Translations under genes and position numbers: made by a program | In this document: positions 33,972 through 43,287 of the stretch, one piece after another | Position numbering within the stretch: the first letter of the stretch is position 1 | Layout of the letters: each line of letters starts with the position of its first letter | Notes under the pieces: generated by a model | Told to the model about the DNA's origin: nothing | Databases searched by the model: none | Seen by the model: only the letters and a program-made list of their open reading frames with translations | NCBI GenBank assembly: GCA_945861245.1 | Contig: CAMAUE010000019.1 | Location: forward strand, 1-54,109 | Direction: 5' to 3' | DNA length: 54,109 nt | From: Singulisphaera sp. GP187 | Lineage (GTDB): Bacteria > Planctomycetota > Planctomycetia > Gemmatales > Gemmataceae

Positions 33972-35093
33972 ATGGCCCGACTCAGCATTGACAATCCCGA
34001 AGCTTTAAACCTCGATCCCGCCGCCTTGCGCCGCGCGGACGAACTCGTGCAACGCTGGGTCACGGAGGATCGCATCCCCGCCGCGGGCTGGATCGTTGGC
34101 CGGCGAGGGCGAACCATCGATCAGCGCTTGATTGGACGCCAGCGTCCAGCGAAGGACGCACCAGCATTGGCGAAGGATGCGCTGTTCTTAATCGCGTCGA
34201 TCACGAAGCCGGTGACGGTCGCCGCCGTCATGATGCTCGTCGAGCGTGGCCGACTCGCGCTCGACGATCGCGTGGCCGACATCGTGCCCGCGTTCGCTGC
34301 CCATGACAAACGCGACGTGCAAGTACGCCACCTCATGACGCACACCTCTGGCCTGCCCGACATGCTGCCCGACAACGAAAAGCTGAGGCGAACGCATAGC
34401 CAACTTCCGGCGTTCATCCAGGAAACCTGTCGGTTGAAACTACTGTTTCCGCCCGGCACACGCGTCAGCTATCAGAGCATGGGCACGGCGATGCTTGCTG
34501 AGATTGTCCATCAAATCGCCGGTATGACGCTCGCCGATTTTCTCGCTAAAGAGGTCTTCGGGCCGCTCGAGATGAACGACACATCGCTCGGCTGCCCCGC
34601 CAATCGGCGTGAGCGAGTCGCGCATGTCCGTGTGCCGAAGGAGTTGGAGAAAGCCGACTGGAACTGGAACAGTGCCTATTGGCTTGGTTTCGGCGCCCCG
34701 TGGGGCGGGCTTGTCACGACGCCGAGCGATTTCGCACGCTATTGCCAAATGATGCTCAACGGCGGCGTGTTGGGGAAGGTGCGCATCCTCAGCCCGGCGA
34801 GCGTGCGGGCGATGACGTCGAATCAGCTGGCCGCCATGCCGCGCGTGCCCGAGGAGGATCGCCGATGCAAGCCATGGGGCCTCGGTTGGCGGTTGAATTG
34901 GCCAGCGCATTCAGCGAACTTCGGCGATCTGCTTGGCCCGCGCACTTATGGCCATTGGGGCTCGACTGGCACGCTCTGCTGGATTGATCCTGATACGGAG
35001 TCGTACTTCATCCTCTTCACCACTCAGCCGCAGGAACCCGACGGCCGATTCCTCGCACGCCTCTCGAACACCATCGCCGCGGGCTTGCTGTGA
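33972..35093 (+). CDS. class C beta-lactamase-fold serine hydrolase
   Basis: 373 aa, no obvious signal peptide. The SxxK nucleophile motif is SITK in FLIASITKPVTVAAVMMLVE; the second motif is YQS in VSYQSMGTAMLAEIV (in place of YxN); the third is HWGSTGT (HxG). Members include esterases, D-aminopeptidases and beta-lactam hydrolases; substrate unknown. Start ATG follows CGGAGCGAGTA. Terminated by an F-family palindrome eight bases after the stop. Confidence 0.9.
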   Translation: MARLSIDNPEALNLDPAALRRADELVQRWVTEDRIPAAGWIVGRRGRTIDQRLIGRQRPAKDAPALAKDALFLIASITKPVTVAAVMMLVERGRLALDDRVADIVPAFAAHDKRDVQVRHLMTHTSGLPDMLPDNEKLRRTHSQLPAFIQETCRLKLLFPPGTRVSYQSMGTAMLAEIVHQIAGMTLADFLAKEVFGPLEMNDTSLGCPANRRERVAHVRVPKELEKADWNWNSAYWLGFGAPWGGLVTTPSDFARYCQMMLNGGVLGKVRILSPASVRAMTSNQLAAMPRVPEEDRRCKPWGLGWRLNWPAHSANFGDLLGPRTYGHWGSTGTLCWIDPDTESYFILFTTQPQEPDGRFLARLSNTIAAGLL

Positions 35094-35577
35094 TCCCAAG
35101 CCCCACCATGAGCGAAGCGATTGGTGGGGGAATGCGCTGAAGCACATTCCAGATAATCTGCAATTATTCCGCCACTTCTCTCTCATCGCCAGTCCAACGT
35201 TAACCACAGAGGCACAGGGAGAATGCGAAGAACTGGGAGTTGTGCACTCCTGGTTTTTGTCGACGACAGTCATCAATTCATAGAGAGTGGGTTCGCATTT
35301 TTCCGATGCTTTTCTCGGTGCCTTTGTGCCTCTGTGGTGAAGATTATGGCGGAAAATAGAGAGAAGTGTCATTGTTTCCGCTACTAGCCGTGCCGACGGC
35401 ACATGGAATATCGGCCACTCTTTATCAGGAAATTCAGAAGCACAAGCTGGCCGGCGTCCGCTTCATGCCCATGGCCCAGGCGAGCAACCGTGGACCAATG
35501 AAACAGGATTTTTTTCCGCAGCCGACGGGAGCCTATATAGGTCAATTGTCTTACACAGCCTCCCGCCCCCCTTCATG
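35094..35577. other. gene-free stretch with palindromic fragments
   Basis: Contains an F-family hairpin (35101-35129) and an inverted pair ACCACAGAGGCAC (near 35203) / GTGCCTCTGTGGT (near 35326) about 110 bases apart. The remainder has no recognisable gene; a short open frame from 35366 has no family resemblance and runs into the RNase R gene on the other strand. Confidence 0.6.
35101..35129. repeat. hairpin family F, copy 1
   Basis: CCCCACCATGAGCGAAGCGA then TTGGTGGGG. It is the exact reverse complement of the copy at 49295-49323. Confidence 0.9.
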
Positions 35578-37740
35578 CTACCGCCGCCTTCGCACATCGG
35601 GCAAGCGTTCGTTGGTGCCTTTGATGCGGAAGTCGAGTTGGCGGCGCGACAAATCGACGCGCACCACCGTCACTTCGACTCTGTCGCCCAGGCGGAAGCG
35701 GCGGTCGGTGCGCTGGCCGACAAGCGTGTGCGAGGTATCGTCGAAGTAGTAGTAGTCGTCGGGCAAGGTCGTGATGTGCACCAAGCCCTCGACGGGCATC
35801 GCCTCGGCCTGGGCGAAGAAGCCGTAGTCCGCCACGCCAGTGATGATCGCGTGCATGTCGGTGCCGATGCGCTCGTTCATGTAGACCAGCAAGCGAAGTT
35901 TGACGAGTTCGCGCTCGGCTGTCTCCGCCCGGCGTTCCGTTTTGCTGCAGTGCTCGCCCAGCACCCGCAGTTCGTCGAGATTGCTGCTCGCGCGGCCACG
36001 CCGAATAAGATGATCGAGCAAGCGGTGCACCTGCAAATCGGGATAGCGGCGAATCGGCGAGGTGAAATGGCAGTAGTTCTCGCTTGCCAGGGCGTAGTGG
36101 TCGTCCTTGTCCGGGCTGTAGGTTGCCTGCTTGAGGCTGCGAAGCAAAGCGTAATGGACGGCGTGCATCTCCGGTTTGTTTGCCGATTCTTGCAGAATGC
36201 GCTGTAGCGTGAAACGATCGGCTTCGCTCTTGATTTTGTAGCCCAGAATGCGGGCGAACTCCGCGAAGCTCTTGAGCTTGCTTGGCTCGGGAGCGGGATG
36301 CACACGACGGAGGAAGAAGAGGCCTTTGTCGTCGAGATGCTGCGCGACGGCTTCATTGGCGGCGAGCATGAATTCCTCGACGATGCGATGGCTGATGTCG
36401 TGCTTGCGGAAATGAGCGCCGCTAACTTTGCCATGTTCGTCGTACTCCAGACCGATCTCGGGCATCTGAAGTTCGAGGGCGCCGCGTTTGACTCGGCGTT
36501 TGTGCATGATCGTCGCAAGATCGCGCATGTGCAGAAGCATGGCGCGGATTTCCGGCGTGACTTCGGGCGCGTCGCCTTCGCCGGTATTCGCCTTGGCGAG
36601 GACGGCAGAGACTTCTTCATAGCTGAATCGTCGTTGGTTCTTGATCGCGCTATTGGCGAAGCGAATGTGGGCTTTTTGCCCCATCGGTGTCAGGTCGATC
36701 AGGGCAGACTTCACGAGCCGAACTTTGTCTTGTTGCAGACTTGCCAGGCCGTTCGAGATCAACTCGGGAAACATTGGAACGACACGCTGCGGCAGGTAGA
36801 CGCTCGTGCCGCGCTTGCGCGCTTCGGCGTCCAAACCTGAACCGGGCTTGGCGAATTGGCCGACGTCGGCGATATGAACGGCGAGCAGCCAATGCTTGCT
36901 CTTCGGGTCGATGGTCAGCGAGATCGCATCGTCGAAATCGCGGGCATCGACGGGGTCGATCGTGATCGTCAGCGTGTTGGTGAAATCCTCGCGGTCTGCG
37001 GGGATTTCGTCGGTAAATTTCGCGGTGACCTGGCGTGCTTCTTCGAGGACATCCTCGGGAAACGCATCGGGGATTCCCATTGCGCGGATGATGGAGAGCG
37101 TATCGACACCGGCCCGGCCGTGCGCGCCGAGCACCTCGGTGATGACGGCCTCGCCGCGTGCGTCCGCAGTGGGAAAGCGGATCATTTCGACGACGACTTT
37201 GTCGTTGGGCTTGGCGCCTTTAGCAGTCGGGTCTCCGACGAGAACGCTGTGGGAGAAAACGGTTCCGTCGATGCGGACGTAGAACAACCCATCGCGGGTG
37301 AAGTAGGTACCAACGAATTGGCTGGTGGAGCGTTCGAGCACCTGGACGATGTCACCCTTGGGGCCACGCTCGTGCTGCTTGCGCGACGGCCTGACGCGGA
37401 CGAGGACGATGTCGCCCGTGGTGGCGCCGTGAATGGCGTCTTCGGGGATGAAGACTTCGGTGAACTTATGGCCTTCATCGGGATTGGGCCGCACGAAGCC
37501 ATGGCCTGAGTTGCTCTTGCGAAAGATGCCGGTGAGCGTGCCTCGCGTGCCGAGCAAGCGGATGGCATTGCCCTTGCTGATTTCGACGCGGCCCTGGCTG
37601 ATCAATTCTTTGAGAGCGGTTTTGAAGTCGTTGTAGGCTTCGCCCGAAATGCCGAGCACGCGGGCCAACGCTTTCGGCTTGACCGGGTGATAACTCGGCT
37701 GCGAGAGGGTACTGATGATTTGTGTTTGGTAGTTGGACAT
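35578..37740 (-). CDS. rnr: ribonuclease R
   Basis: 720 aa, right size for RNase R. Domain order: winged-helix N-terminus (1-65), cold-shock domains (about 70-210, with GHGFVRPNPDEGHKFTEVFIPEDAI and YFTRDGLFYVRIDG), RNB catalytic domain (about 245-575, with VDARDFDDAISLTID carrying the catalytic aspartates, and HYALASENYCHFTSPIRRYPDL), and a C-terminal S1 domain (VADYGFFAQAEAMPVEGLVHI). Processive 3'-5' exoribonuclease that degrades structured RNA and helps tmRNA quality control. It follows the YhaM-like exonuclease gene in the same direction, with a family A palindrome between them. Confidence 0.95.
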   Translation of the reverse strand: MSNYQTQIISTLSQPSYHPVKPKALARVLGISGEAYNDFKTALKELISQGRVEISKGNAIRLLGTRGTLTGIFRKSNSGHGFVRPNPDEGHKFTEVFIPEDAIHGATTGDIVLVRVRPSRKQHERGPKGDIVQVLERSTSQFVGTYFTRDGLFYVRIDGTVFSHSVLVGDPTAKGAKPNDKVVVEMIRFPTADARGEAVITEVLGAHGRAGVDTLSIIRAMGIPDAFPEDVLEEARQVTAKFTDEIPADREDFTNTLTITIDPVDARDFDDAISLTIDPKSKHWLLAVHIADVGQFAKPGSGLDAEARKRGTSVYLPQRVVPMFPELISNGLASLQQDKVRLVKSALIDLTPMGQKAHIRFANSAIKNQRRFSYEEVSAVLAKANTGEGDAPEVTPEIRAMLLHMRDLATIMHKRRVKRGALELQMPEIGLEYDEHGKVSGAHFRKHDISHRIVEEFMLAANEAVAQHLDDKGLFFLRRVHPAPEPSKLKSFAEFARILGYKIKSEADRFTLQRILQESANKPEMHAVHYALLRSLKQATYSPDKDDHYALASENYCHFTSPIRRYPDLQVHRLLDHLIRRGRASSNLDELRVLGEHCSKTERRAETAERELVKLRLLVYMNERIGTDMHAIITGVADYGFFAQAEAMPVEGLVHITTLPDDYYYFDDTSHTLVGQRTDRRFRLGDRVEVTVVRVDLSRRQLDFRIKGTNERLPDVRRRR

Positions 37741-37791
37741 GTTCTTTCTTGATAATAGTTATGCGCTCTTTCCGAGGTGATGGAATGTTCC

Positions 37792-37857
37792 GAATTCGCC
37801 GCTTGCGGCTTAGCGCTCATGTGGGATTCACCGAGCGCTAAGCCGCAAGCGGAATTC
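37792..37857. repeat. intergenic palindrome family A, copy 4 (extended)
   Basis: Starts GAATTCGCCGCTTGCGGCTT and ends GCCGCAAGCGGAATTC; the pairing extends to EcoRI-like GAATTC ends on both sides. Lies between the YhaM-like and RNase R genes. Confidence 0.92.
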
Positions 37858-37863
37858 ATTTGG

Positions 37864-38853
37864 TCAATCCGCGACCGGTTCCGAGCCTTCGCGAATGCCC
37901 TTGAACAGGCGACGCTGCATACTTTGATTATACGGTGTCCAGGCGGAAGTCGCATTGCGATCGTCGCGGATATCGCGTAGGAAGGTGTGCAATTTGGCGT
38001 CGAGATTGTCGATGTAATGCAGGGCAATCGCCTCGGGCGTCATGGGCAAGCGCGGACTTCCGAACTCATACGTCCCATGATGGCTTACGATAAGATGCTT
38101 GAGCCTCAACAAATGTTCGCGCGGAAATGGCTCGCCCGTCAAATCGGGCACTTTCGCGACTTTTTCGTTGAGCAGTTCGACGCCTATATCGATGTGGCCC
38201 ACCAGCTGGCCTTCGTCGGAATACCCGAACACCGCCAGGCCGGTGAGTTCGCGAATCTTGCCGATGTCGTGCAGGAAGACACCCATGAGCAACATGTCGC
38301 GATTGAGATTCGGATATAGCGGTGCGATGCGGTCGGCAATGTCGAGCATCGTGACGACGTGCTCCAGCAAGCCGCCGACGTAGGCGTGATGATTGCGAAT
38401 TCCCGCCGGCGACTGTCGCAGGCCTTGCACGAACGCATCGTCCATCAAGAAACACTCGGCCAAAGCACGCAGGTGGATATCGCCAAGTTTGAGGAGATAG
38501 GTTCGCAGGCGGTCGTAAAGTTTCTGGATGTCCTGATCGGAGCGCGTGACGAATTCCTCGATGGCGACTCGGCTGGGATCGACGCGGTCAAAACTCGTGA
38601 AGATGAGTTGAAGCGCGCCCTGGAACAGCTGGACCTTGCCTCGGACGCGAATAAAATCGCCTTCGACAAACGCGTTTCCCTGAGCCTCGGTGGCGTTCCA
38701 GAGCCGAGCGACGATCGAGCCGGTGCGGTCGCGCAGTTCGACTTGCAGGTACAGCCCGCCCTGGCGATTGGTCCGCAATTGTTTTTCGGCGACGACGTAG
38801 ATTTCCTCGATGTTTTCGCCATCGGTGAGGAGTTGAACAGCACGGCGGCTCAT
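37864..38853 (-). CDS. OB-fold/HD-domain 3'-5' exoribonuclease, YhaM family
   Basis: About 329 aa from the ATG at 38853 (a TTG at 38868 is also in frame). Residues 1-90: OB-fold nucleic acid-binding domain (QGGLYLQVELRDRTGSIVARLW, FIRVRGKVQLFQG). Residues about 140-300: HD phosphohydrolase domain with NHHAYVGGLLEHVVT, VFLHDIGKIREL (HD metal pair) and LIVSHHGTYEFGSP. YhaM of Bacillus degrades RNA from the 3' end. Here it precedes RNase R, so two 3'-5' exoribonucleases are tandem. Confidence 0.88.
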   Translation of the reverse strand: MSRRAVQLLTDGENIEEIYVVAEKQLRTNRQGGLYLQVELRDRTGSIVARLWNATEAQGNAFVEGDFIRVRGKVQLFQGALQLIFTSFDRVDPSRVAIEEFVTRSDQDIQKLYDRLRTYLLKLGDIHLRALAECFLMDDAFVQGLRQSPAGIRNHHAYVGGLLEHVVTMLDIADRIAPLYPNLNRDMLLMGVFLHDIGKIRELTGLAVFGYSDEGQLVGHIDIGVELLNEKVAKVPDLTGEPFPREHLLRLKHLIVSHHGTYEFGSPRLPMTPEAIALHYIDNLDAKLHTFLRDIRDDRNATSAWTPYNQSMQRRLFKGIREGSEPVAD

Positions 38854-39139
38854 GGATGATTCCAGCAATGGGTAGGGATGTTACTCAGACAGTGTACGAC
38901 GTTCCCGTGTTTTGTTTAGCCGCGACTCGCAGCGGAGCGCAGGCTTTGTGTTCACGCTCGGCTGCGCGTCGGAACTAACCAGGAAACGGAGCGGCTCTTG
39001 CTTGACGGACGATTGCGCCAGAGGTAACCTACACCTCGCACGAACGAATTCGATCATGAAAGATCCGCGCATGAAGTAAGCGGGGGAATTCTCCGACCGC
39101 TTACTTCGTGCGCGGCTCTGACACGCATGAGGACCGCGA
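38854..39139. other. intergenic stretch between divergent genes
   Basis: No gene. It contains the GTCAGAGCC-family palindrome at 39061-39121 just before the enolase-superfamily gene; the rest is featureless to me. Confidence 0.6.
39061..39121. repeat. palindromic repeat, GTCAGAGCC family, copy 3
   Basis: Left arm AGATCCGCGCATGAAGTAAG then CGG; right arm CCGCTTACTTCGTGCGCGGC then TCTGA; two mismatches. Same family as 18707-18772, with paired changes at the stem's inner end (AGTGG to AGCGG on one side, CCACT to CCGCT on the other). Confidence 0.85.
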
Positions 39140-40243
39140 ATGAAAATCACCCGCATCCGAGTCTACCGCGTCGAGTTGCCGTTGCGCGAGGGCAATTACA
39201 AGTGGTCGGGCGGGAAATCGGTTAACGTGTTTGACAGCACGGTCGTCGCCATCGACACCGATGCGGGTTTGACGGGGTTCGGCGAAGTCTGTCCGCTCGG
39301 GCCGTTCTATCTACCGGCCTACGCCAATGGCGTTCGTGCGGGTATCGCCGAACTCGGGCCACACTTGCTGGGCATGGATCCGCGCGAACTGGGCAAGCTG
39401 AACCATCGCATGGATGCCGCACTCAAAGGCCACGCCTATGTCAAATCAGGCATCGACATGGCGTGCTGGGATTTGCTCGGCAAGGCCACAGGCCAGCCGG
39501 TCTGCACGCTCATGGGCGGGCGGTTCGGCGACGATTTCGGCCTTTACCGCGCCATCTCGCAGGAGGCTCCCGACGCGATGGCCCAGCGTGTGGTCGGCTA
39601 TCGCGCGGAAGGGTATCAGCGCTTCCAACTCAAAGTCGGCGGCGATCCGGCAGACGACATCGCCCGCATTCGAGCCGTGGCGAGCGTTCTGCAGCCGGGC
39701 GATCGCCTCGTCGCCGACGCCAACACCGGCTGGCGCATGCACGATGCCATGCGCGTCGTCCGAGCGGTGCGCGACATCGACGTCTACATCGAACAGCCAT
39801 GCTTGAGCTACGAGGAATGCCTGTCGGTCCGCCGCCATTGCGATCATCCGTTCGTGCTCGATGAAGTCGTCGATTCGCTCGACATGTTGGTACGTGCTCA
39901 CAGCGATCAGGCAATGGATGTCGTCAACCTCAAGATCAGCAAGCTCGGCGGATTGACGAAGGCAAGGCAAGCTCGCGATCTGTGTGCGTCGCTCGGCATC
40001 GTCATGACGCTTGAAGACAGCTGGGGCGGCGACATCGTCACCGCGGCGATAGCGCATTTGGCACATAGCACGCCGACCGAGTTCCTATTCACGGCGACCG
40101 ACTTCAACAGCTACGTCACCGTGTCGTTTGCCGACGGTGCCCCGCAACGCAAAAACGGCCGACTCGCCGCGAGCACCGCGCCGGGCCTCGGCGTAACGCC
40201 TAAGATGGACGTGTTAGGCAAAGTGGTTGTCGAGGTTGTGTGA
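39140..40243 (+). CDS. mandelate racemase/muconate lactonizing enzyme family protein
   Basis: 367 aa, full-length enolase superfamily. N-terminal capping domain ([21 protein letters not shown]). TIM-barrel residues: FQLKVG (Lys acid/base), VADANTGW (Asp metal ligand), YIEQPC (Glu), VLDEVV (Asp-Glu), [14 protein letters not shown] (second Lys) and LEDSWGGDI (Glu). The KISKLGG and EDSWGGDI segments are like cis-3-hydroxyproline dehydratase / hydroxyproline-betaine epimerase members, so a proline-derivative substrate is possible but not shown. Start follows GAGGACCGCGA. Confidence 0.88.
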   Translation: MKITRIRVYRVELPLREGNYKWSGGKSVNVFDSTVVAIDTDAGLTGFGEVCPLGPFYLPAYANGVRAGIAELGPHLLGMDPRELGKLNHRMDAALKGHAYVKSGIDMACWDLLGKATGQPVCTLMGGRFGDDFGLYRAISQEAPDAMAQRVVGYRAEGYQRFQLKVGGDPADDIARIRAVASVLQPGDRLVADANTGWRMHDAMRVVRAVRDIDVYIEQPCLSYEECLSVRRHCDHPFVLDEVVDSLDMLVRAHSDQAMDVVNLKISKLGGLTKARQARDLCASLGIVMTLEDSWGGDIVTAAIAHLAHSTPTEFLFTATDFNSYVTVSFADGAPQRKNGRLAASTAPGLGVTPKMDVLGKVVVEVV

Positions 40244-40250
40244 TGTCGTT

Positions 40251-40306
40251 TTCCGCTTGCGGCTTAGCGCTCAACAGGTTCCTATTGAGCGCTAAGCCGC
40301 AAGCGG
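40251..40306. repeat. intergenic palindrome family A, copy 5
   Basis: TTCCGCTTGCGGCTTAGCGC then TC at left and GAGCGCTAAGCCGCAAGCGG at right; perfect arms, eight bases after the enolase-superfamily stop. Confidence 0.92.
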
Positions 40307-40327
40307 CAAATACCAAGGAATCCTTAG

Positions 40328-40693
40328 ATGCCAGAAGCACCCGCGGGCGAGCAGCTCGAAACGTTTCCGAATCAGTTCCCGCAGCGCGATTACGTCATCG
40401 AAATCGTCTGCCCGGAATTCACTTCGATGTGTCCGAAGACCGGGCAGCCCGATTTCGGCACAATCACGTACATCTATACGCCCGACACGTTGTGCGTGGA
40501 GTTAAAATCGCTCAAGCTCTACTTGCAGCGATTTCGCAATGCGGGGATTTTCTACGAGAACGTGATCAATCGTTTGCTTGACGATTTCGTCAACGCCAGC
40601 CAGCCGAGAAGGTTGAAAGTCGTCGGCGCCTTCACGCCACGCGGCGGCATCAGCACCACGGTGACGTGCGAGTATCAGAAAGGAAGCGGATGA
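40328..40693 (+). CDS. queF: NADPH-dependent preQ0 reductase QueF (short type)
   Basis: 121 aa, the unimodular type I QueF. Reduces 7-cyano-7-deazaguanine (preQ0) to preQ1 for queuosine in tRNA. Visible: catalytic Cys in [14 protein letters not shown] with the Asp needed for protonation nearby, the [21 protein letters not shown] signature (QueF motif), and [15 protein letters not shown] text near the end ([14 protein letters not shown]). No other queuosine gene is in the window, so it acts alone here. Flanked by family A palindromes on both sides. Confidence 0.95.
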   Translation: MPEAPAGEQLETFPNQFPQRDYVIEIVCPEFTSMCPKTGQPDFGTITYIYTPDTLCVELKSLKLYLQRFRNAGIFYENVINRLLDDFVNASQPRRLKVVGAFTPRGGISTTVTCEYQKGSG

Positions 40694-40696
40694 TCG

Positions 40697-40735
40697 CCGC
40701 TTGCAGCTTGGCGCTCGCTTGCTCCCAATTGAGCG
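40697..40735. repeat. family A palindrome, truncated copy 6
   Basis: Left arm CCGCTTGCAGCTTGGCGCTC is diverged and the right arm stops at GAGCG before a TTTTT tract, so only part of the hairpin remains. Confidence 0.6.
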
Positions 40736-40769
40736 TTTTTCTTGTTGTTCTATCCTGGAGTGCACCGTC

Positions 40770-41957
40770 ATGCTCCGTCAAATTAGCATTTTCGGTTTGT
40801 TGATGGTTTTCGTATTCGTCACGCAGCCCGCGCAGGCTGGTATCTATACCACGTTCGACACCGACCATGAAATCAAGGCATACAGCCGGGACTTTCGCAA
40901 CTTCTTCAAACGAATTCACGATGAATTAAAGACCGTCGCAGTCGATCCCTCTGAAGGCCAACCGCCGATCCGCAAGCGTTACTTGATGATGGAAATGCTC
41001 GGGCGCTCGGGTACGGGCAATCTCAAAACACTCGAGGATAAGCTTAACTACAGCGCCGTCTTGATACGTCGGGGCAAAGCCTATGAGGCGACCCAGCAAC
41101 TTATGCCGCTGACGCGCGAGCATCCCGAAAACTTCATCGTCTGGTCGCAATTCGCGATGGCGAATTTCCTCTCCAATAACGCCGACTTCCGCAAAAAATC
41201 GCCCGAACTCATGACTCAGACGCTCAAACTTTGGCCGACGAACTACGCACTCGTGAAAGAGGAATTGAAGCCATTCGTTATCAGCCTCGGACTGGTGGAA
41301 ACCGAATTTGACCGATTTCGCGCGGCGGAAGTCCACCTCGAAAGGCTCATCCGCAATCGGGTTCGCGAGGCCCGATTAGAAGCCCAGGGCAAGCCGGCGG
41401 AGGAAACGGTCGACCCGATCTTTGTCGAAATCATCGACGGCGAACGCAAGCCGATTCGTTACGTCAATAACAAAGGTCTTTTTGAACCGGGCAAGATCGC
41501 CGACGAGGAGAAGAAGAAACTGCCCAGCCAATCTGTTGAGATCGTCGAACAGCTTCTAATATGGATGCCGGGTGACCAGCGTTTGCTTTGGCAACTGGCG
41601 GAGGTATTCAACGCCATTGCGATGGATACGCAAAAAGAAGATCAGAAAAACCGAGCGATTCGGGACGCCTACGCCATCTTCAATGAAATCGATCCTCCAC
41701 TGAACCGCACGCGCTTCGCACTGAAGGAGATTCAATCGCGCAAGGAAAAACTCGGCGAATTCGTGAGAAACCTGCCTCCCGAACAACTGTTGGCCGCAGT
41801 GCAACTCGGCAACATTCTCAAGGACGAGGACCCAAGTGCGGCGGCACGGCGTGAATGGTGGCGCACGCTGACGGTTGGCGGAGTGACCGGGTTCGCCGTC
41901 GGCCTATTCGCATTATGGCAATTGCAAGAGTTCCGTCGCCGGCGGCAGGGGCGGTGA
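40770..41957 (+). CDS. secreted/membrane-anchored protein of unknown function
   Basis: About 395 aa from the ATG at 40770 (after CTGGAG). Signal peptide at the N-terminus (SIFGLLMVFVFVTQPAQAG) and one C-terminal membrane segment (VGGVTGFAVGLFALWQL) followed by a basic tail RRRRQGR. The middle is helical, with TPR-like alternation (LIRRGKAYEATQQLMPLTRE, FIVWSQFAMANFLSN, DQRLLWQLAEVFNAIAM). I do not recognise a named family. Probably anchored in the cytoplasmic membrane with the bulk outside. Confidence 0.75.
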   Translation: MLRQISIFGLLMVFVFVTQPAQAGIYTTFDTDHEIKAYSRDFRNFFKRIHDELKTVAVDPSEGQPPIRKRYLMMEMLGRSGTGNLKTLEDKLNYSAVLIRRGKAYEATQQLMPLTREHPENFIVWSQFAMANFLSNNADFRKKSPELMTQTLKLWPTNYALVKEELKPFVISLGLVETEFDRFRAAEVHLERLIRNRVREARLEAQGKPAEETVDPIFVEIIDGERKPIRYVNNKGLFEPGKIADEEKKKLPSQSVEIVEQLLIWMPGDQRLLWQLAEVFNAIAMDTQKEDQKNRAIRDAYAIFNEIDPPLNRTRFALKEIQSRKEKLGEFVRNLPPEQLLAAVQLGNILKDEDPSAAARREWWRTLTVGGVTGFAVGLFALWQLQEFRRRRQGR

Positions 41958-41962
41958 GGTTT

Positions 41963-42015
41963 TTCGCTTGTCGTTTAGCGCTCGCTGTATGCCATGCGAG
42001 CGCTAAACGATAAGC
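41963..42015. repeat. family A palindrome, variant copy 7 with paired substitutions
   Basis: Left arm TTCGCTTGTCGTTTAGCGCT then CGC; right arm GCGAGCGCTAAACGATAAGC. Relative to the family the left arm has changed CGGCTTAG to TCGTTTAG and the right arm has changed in step (CTAAACGA), so the stem is kept. Confidence 0.85.
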
Positions 42016-42024
42016 TGGAATCGG

Positions 42025-42966
42025 TTACTTTCCTGTCTTCCACCACGCCCGCCAGCGCATCACGGCCGCTTCGCGTTCAACGACGTTGGCACTCGATTCC
42101 GGCCCGAAGTCACGGCCATTCGCCATCCGCACGAGGGCCTGGCGCGACGCTTCGCGCACCTCGATCTCCGGGTCGAGCAACAAGTCGATCAGTTCGCTGC
42201 CGAGCCGTAGTTTCTTGGCGTTGATCGCGCCGACGGCGGCGAGTCGCACCTCCTTGCGTTTGTCCTTAATGAGCAACTTGAGCGAGTCAGCCGATTCGCG
42301 CAGGAGGTTCTTGTCGAGCAACCCACGCGACCACTGCGACAACTCGGCATCCGAACTTGCGATGCCCATGAGTAGCACGCCGATCGCTTTCGGGCCTTGG
42401 CGTTTTTCCGCCTCTGTCAACGCCGCTTTCTTTTGCGCGACGTTTCCCTTGCTGACCGCCGATTCCAGCTCGGCATAGGATTTCGTCCCGCCAGCCACAA
42501 GAGCTTTGCGATGCAGATAGCCCTTGCGCAGGAGGATGTTCGTCTGCAAATCGCGGATGACGCCGAGATGGCGATTGCCGGTCACGCCGATGCCGATGAG
42601 GTCTTTGGAGTAGCCGAGCAGTTGGAGGTCTTCTGTCGTGGAATAGATCGACGCAAGCTTCTTGGCGATGATAACGGCCGGGCAACTCGACTGGATATTG
42701 GCTGTGCGGTTCAACCCGTGGATGAGGTTGAACGTCGCTTCGGGGCCGAGGTTGTTGAAATCGTCGAGTGCCTTCTTGCCTTCGGCGCCTTTGAGCACGC
42801 CGATGTCGTATTGAATGAAGCGTTCGATGACGGTGTCGATCTTTTTCGATTCGTCCTTTGTCAGCAACGGCAAGCTCGGCGCCAGCGGATGCCGATCACG
42901 ATCACGAAAATCCGGCGGAATTTGTGTAAGGCATAGCAATGCAGACAAGCAGAGGATCGTAGGCAT
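42025..42966 (-). CDS. secreted HEAT-repeat-like protein of unknown function
   Basis: 313 aa with a short signal peptide (MPTILCLSALLCLTQIP). The second half has HEAT/PBS-lyase-like repeats: RESADSLKLLIKDKRKEVRLAAVGAI and GSELIDLLLDPEIEVREASRQALVRM. The first half (residues 40-160) is helical without a named family. HEAT repeats usually bind other proteins; no partner is evident. It converges with the previous gene across a family A palindrome. Confidence 0.8.
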   Translation of the reverse strand: MPTILCLSALLCLTQIPPDFRDRDRHPLAPSLPLLTKDESKKIDTVIERFIQYDIGVLKGAEGKKALDDFNNLGPEATFNLIHGLNRTANIQSSCPAVIIAKKLASIYSTTEDLQLLGYSKDLIGIGVTGNRHLGVIRDLQTNILLRKGYLHRKALVAGGTKSYAELESAVSKGNVAQKKAALTEAEKRQGPKAIGVLLMGIASSDAELSQWSRGLLDKNLLRESADSLKLLIKDKRKEVRLAAVGAINAKKLRLGSELIDLLLDPEIEVREASRQALVRMANGRDFGPESSANVVEREAAVMRWRAWWKTGK

Positions 42967-43287
42967 GATGACAACTCGTAATATCGGGGCGACGATTTTA
43001 TCTTAGCAGACGGCGAATCGCACGGTGCAAGACACGTTTAAACGAGCTGAACCACGAATGGCACGAATAGGGAAAGATGCTGTGCCAGCATCTTTCCCTA
43101 TTCGTGCCATCCGAATTGTCCGTGGCTGCATATTGCCCTCGGCAAGCCGGGGCGCTCCTGGCGTTAGCGCTTTCCGTGAACGTTACTTTTTCCGGAACTT
43201 TTTCCGCCCTGTGCCGTCTAAAAGGTGAGGGAATGATATATTTATTGTGGTGCGAAGTTCGATTACGATGCAGCGGGAGGAATCAGC
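42967..43287. other. intergenic stretch with a long perfect palindrome
   Basis: No gene seen. It holds the 24-base-arm inverted repeat at 43058-43110. From about 43180 to 43287 it is AT-richer and probably contains the promoter of the next gene, but I cannot name a clear -35/-10 pair. Confidence 0.6.
43058..43110. repeat. perfect inverted repeat, 24-base arms
   Basis: Left arm starts ATGGCACGAATAGGGAAAGA; right arm is its exact complement ending TTCGTGCCAT; five-base loop GTGCC. No T tract. Confidence 0.92.

Noticed and set aside
35366..35749. Plus-strand open frame before RNase R
   Set aside because: No ribosome site, no family resemblance and it overlaps the 3' end of rnr on the other strand.
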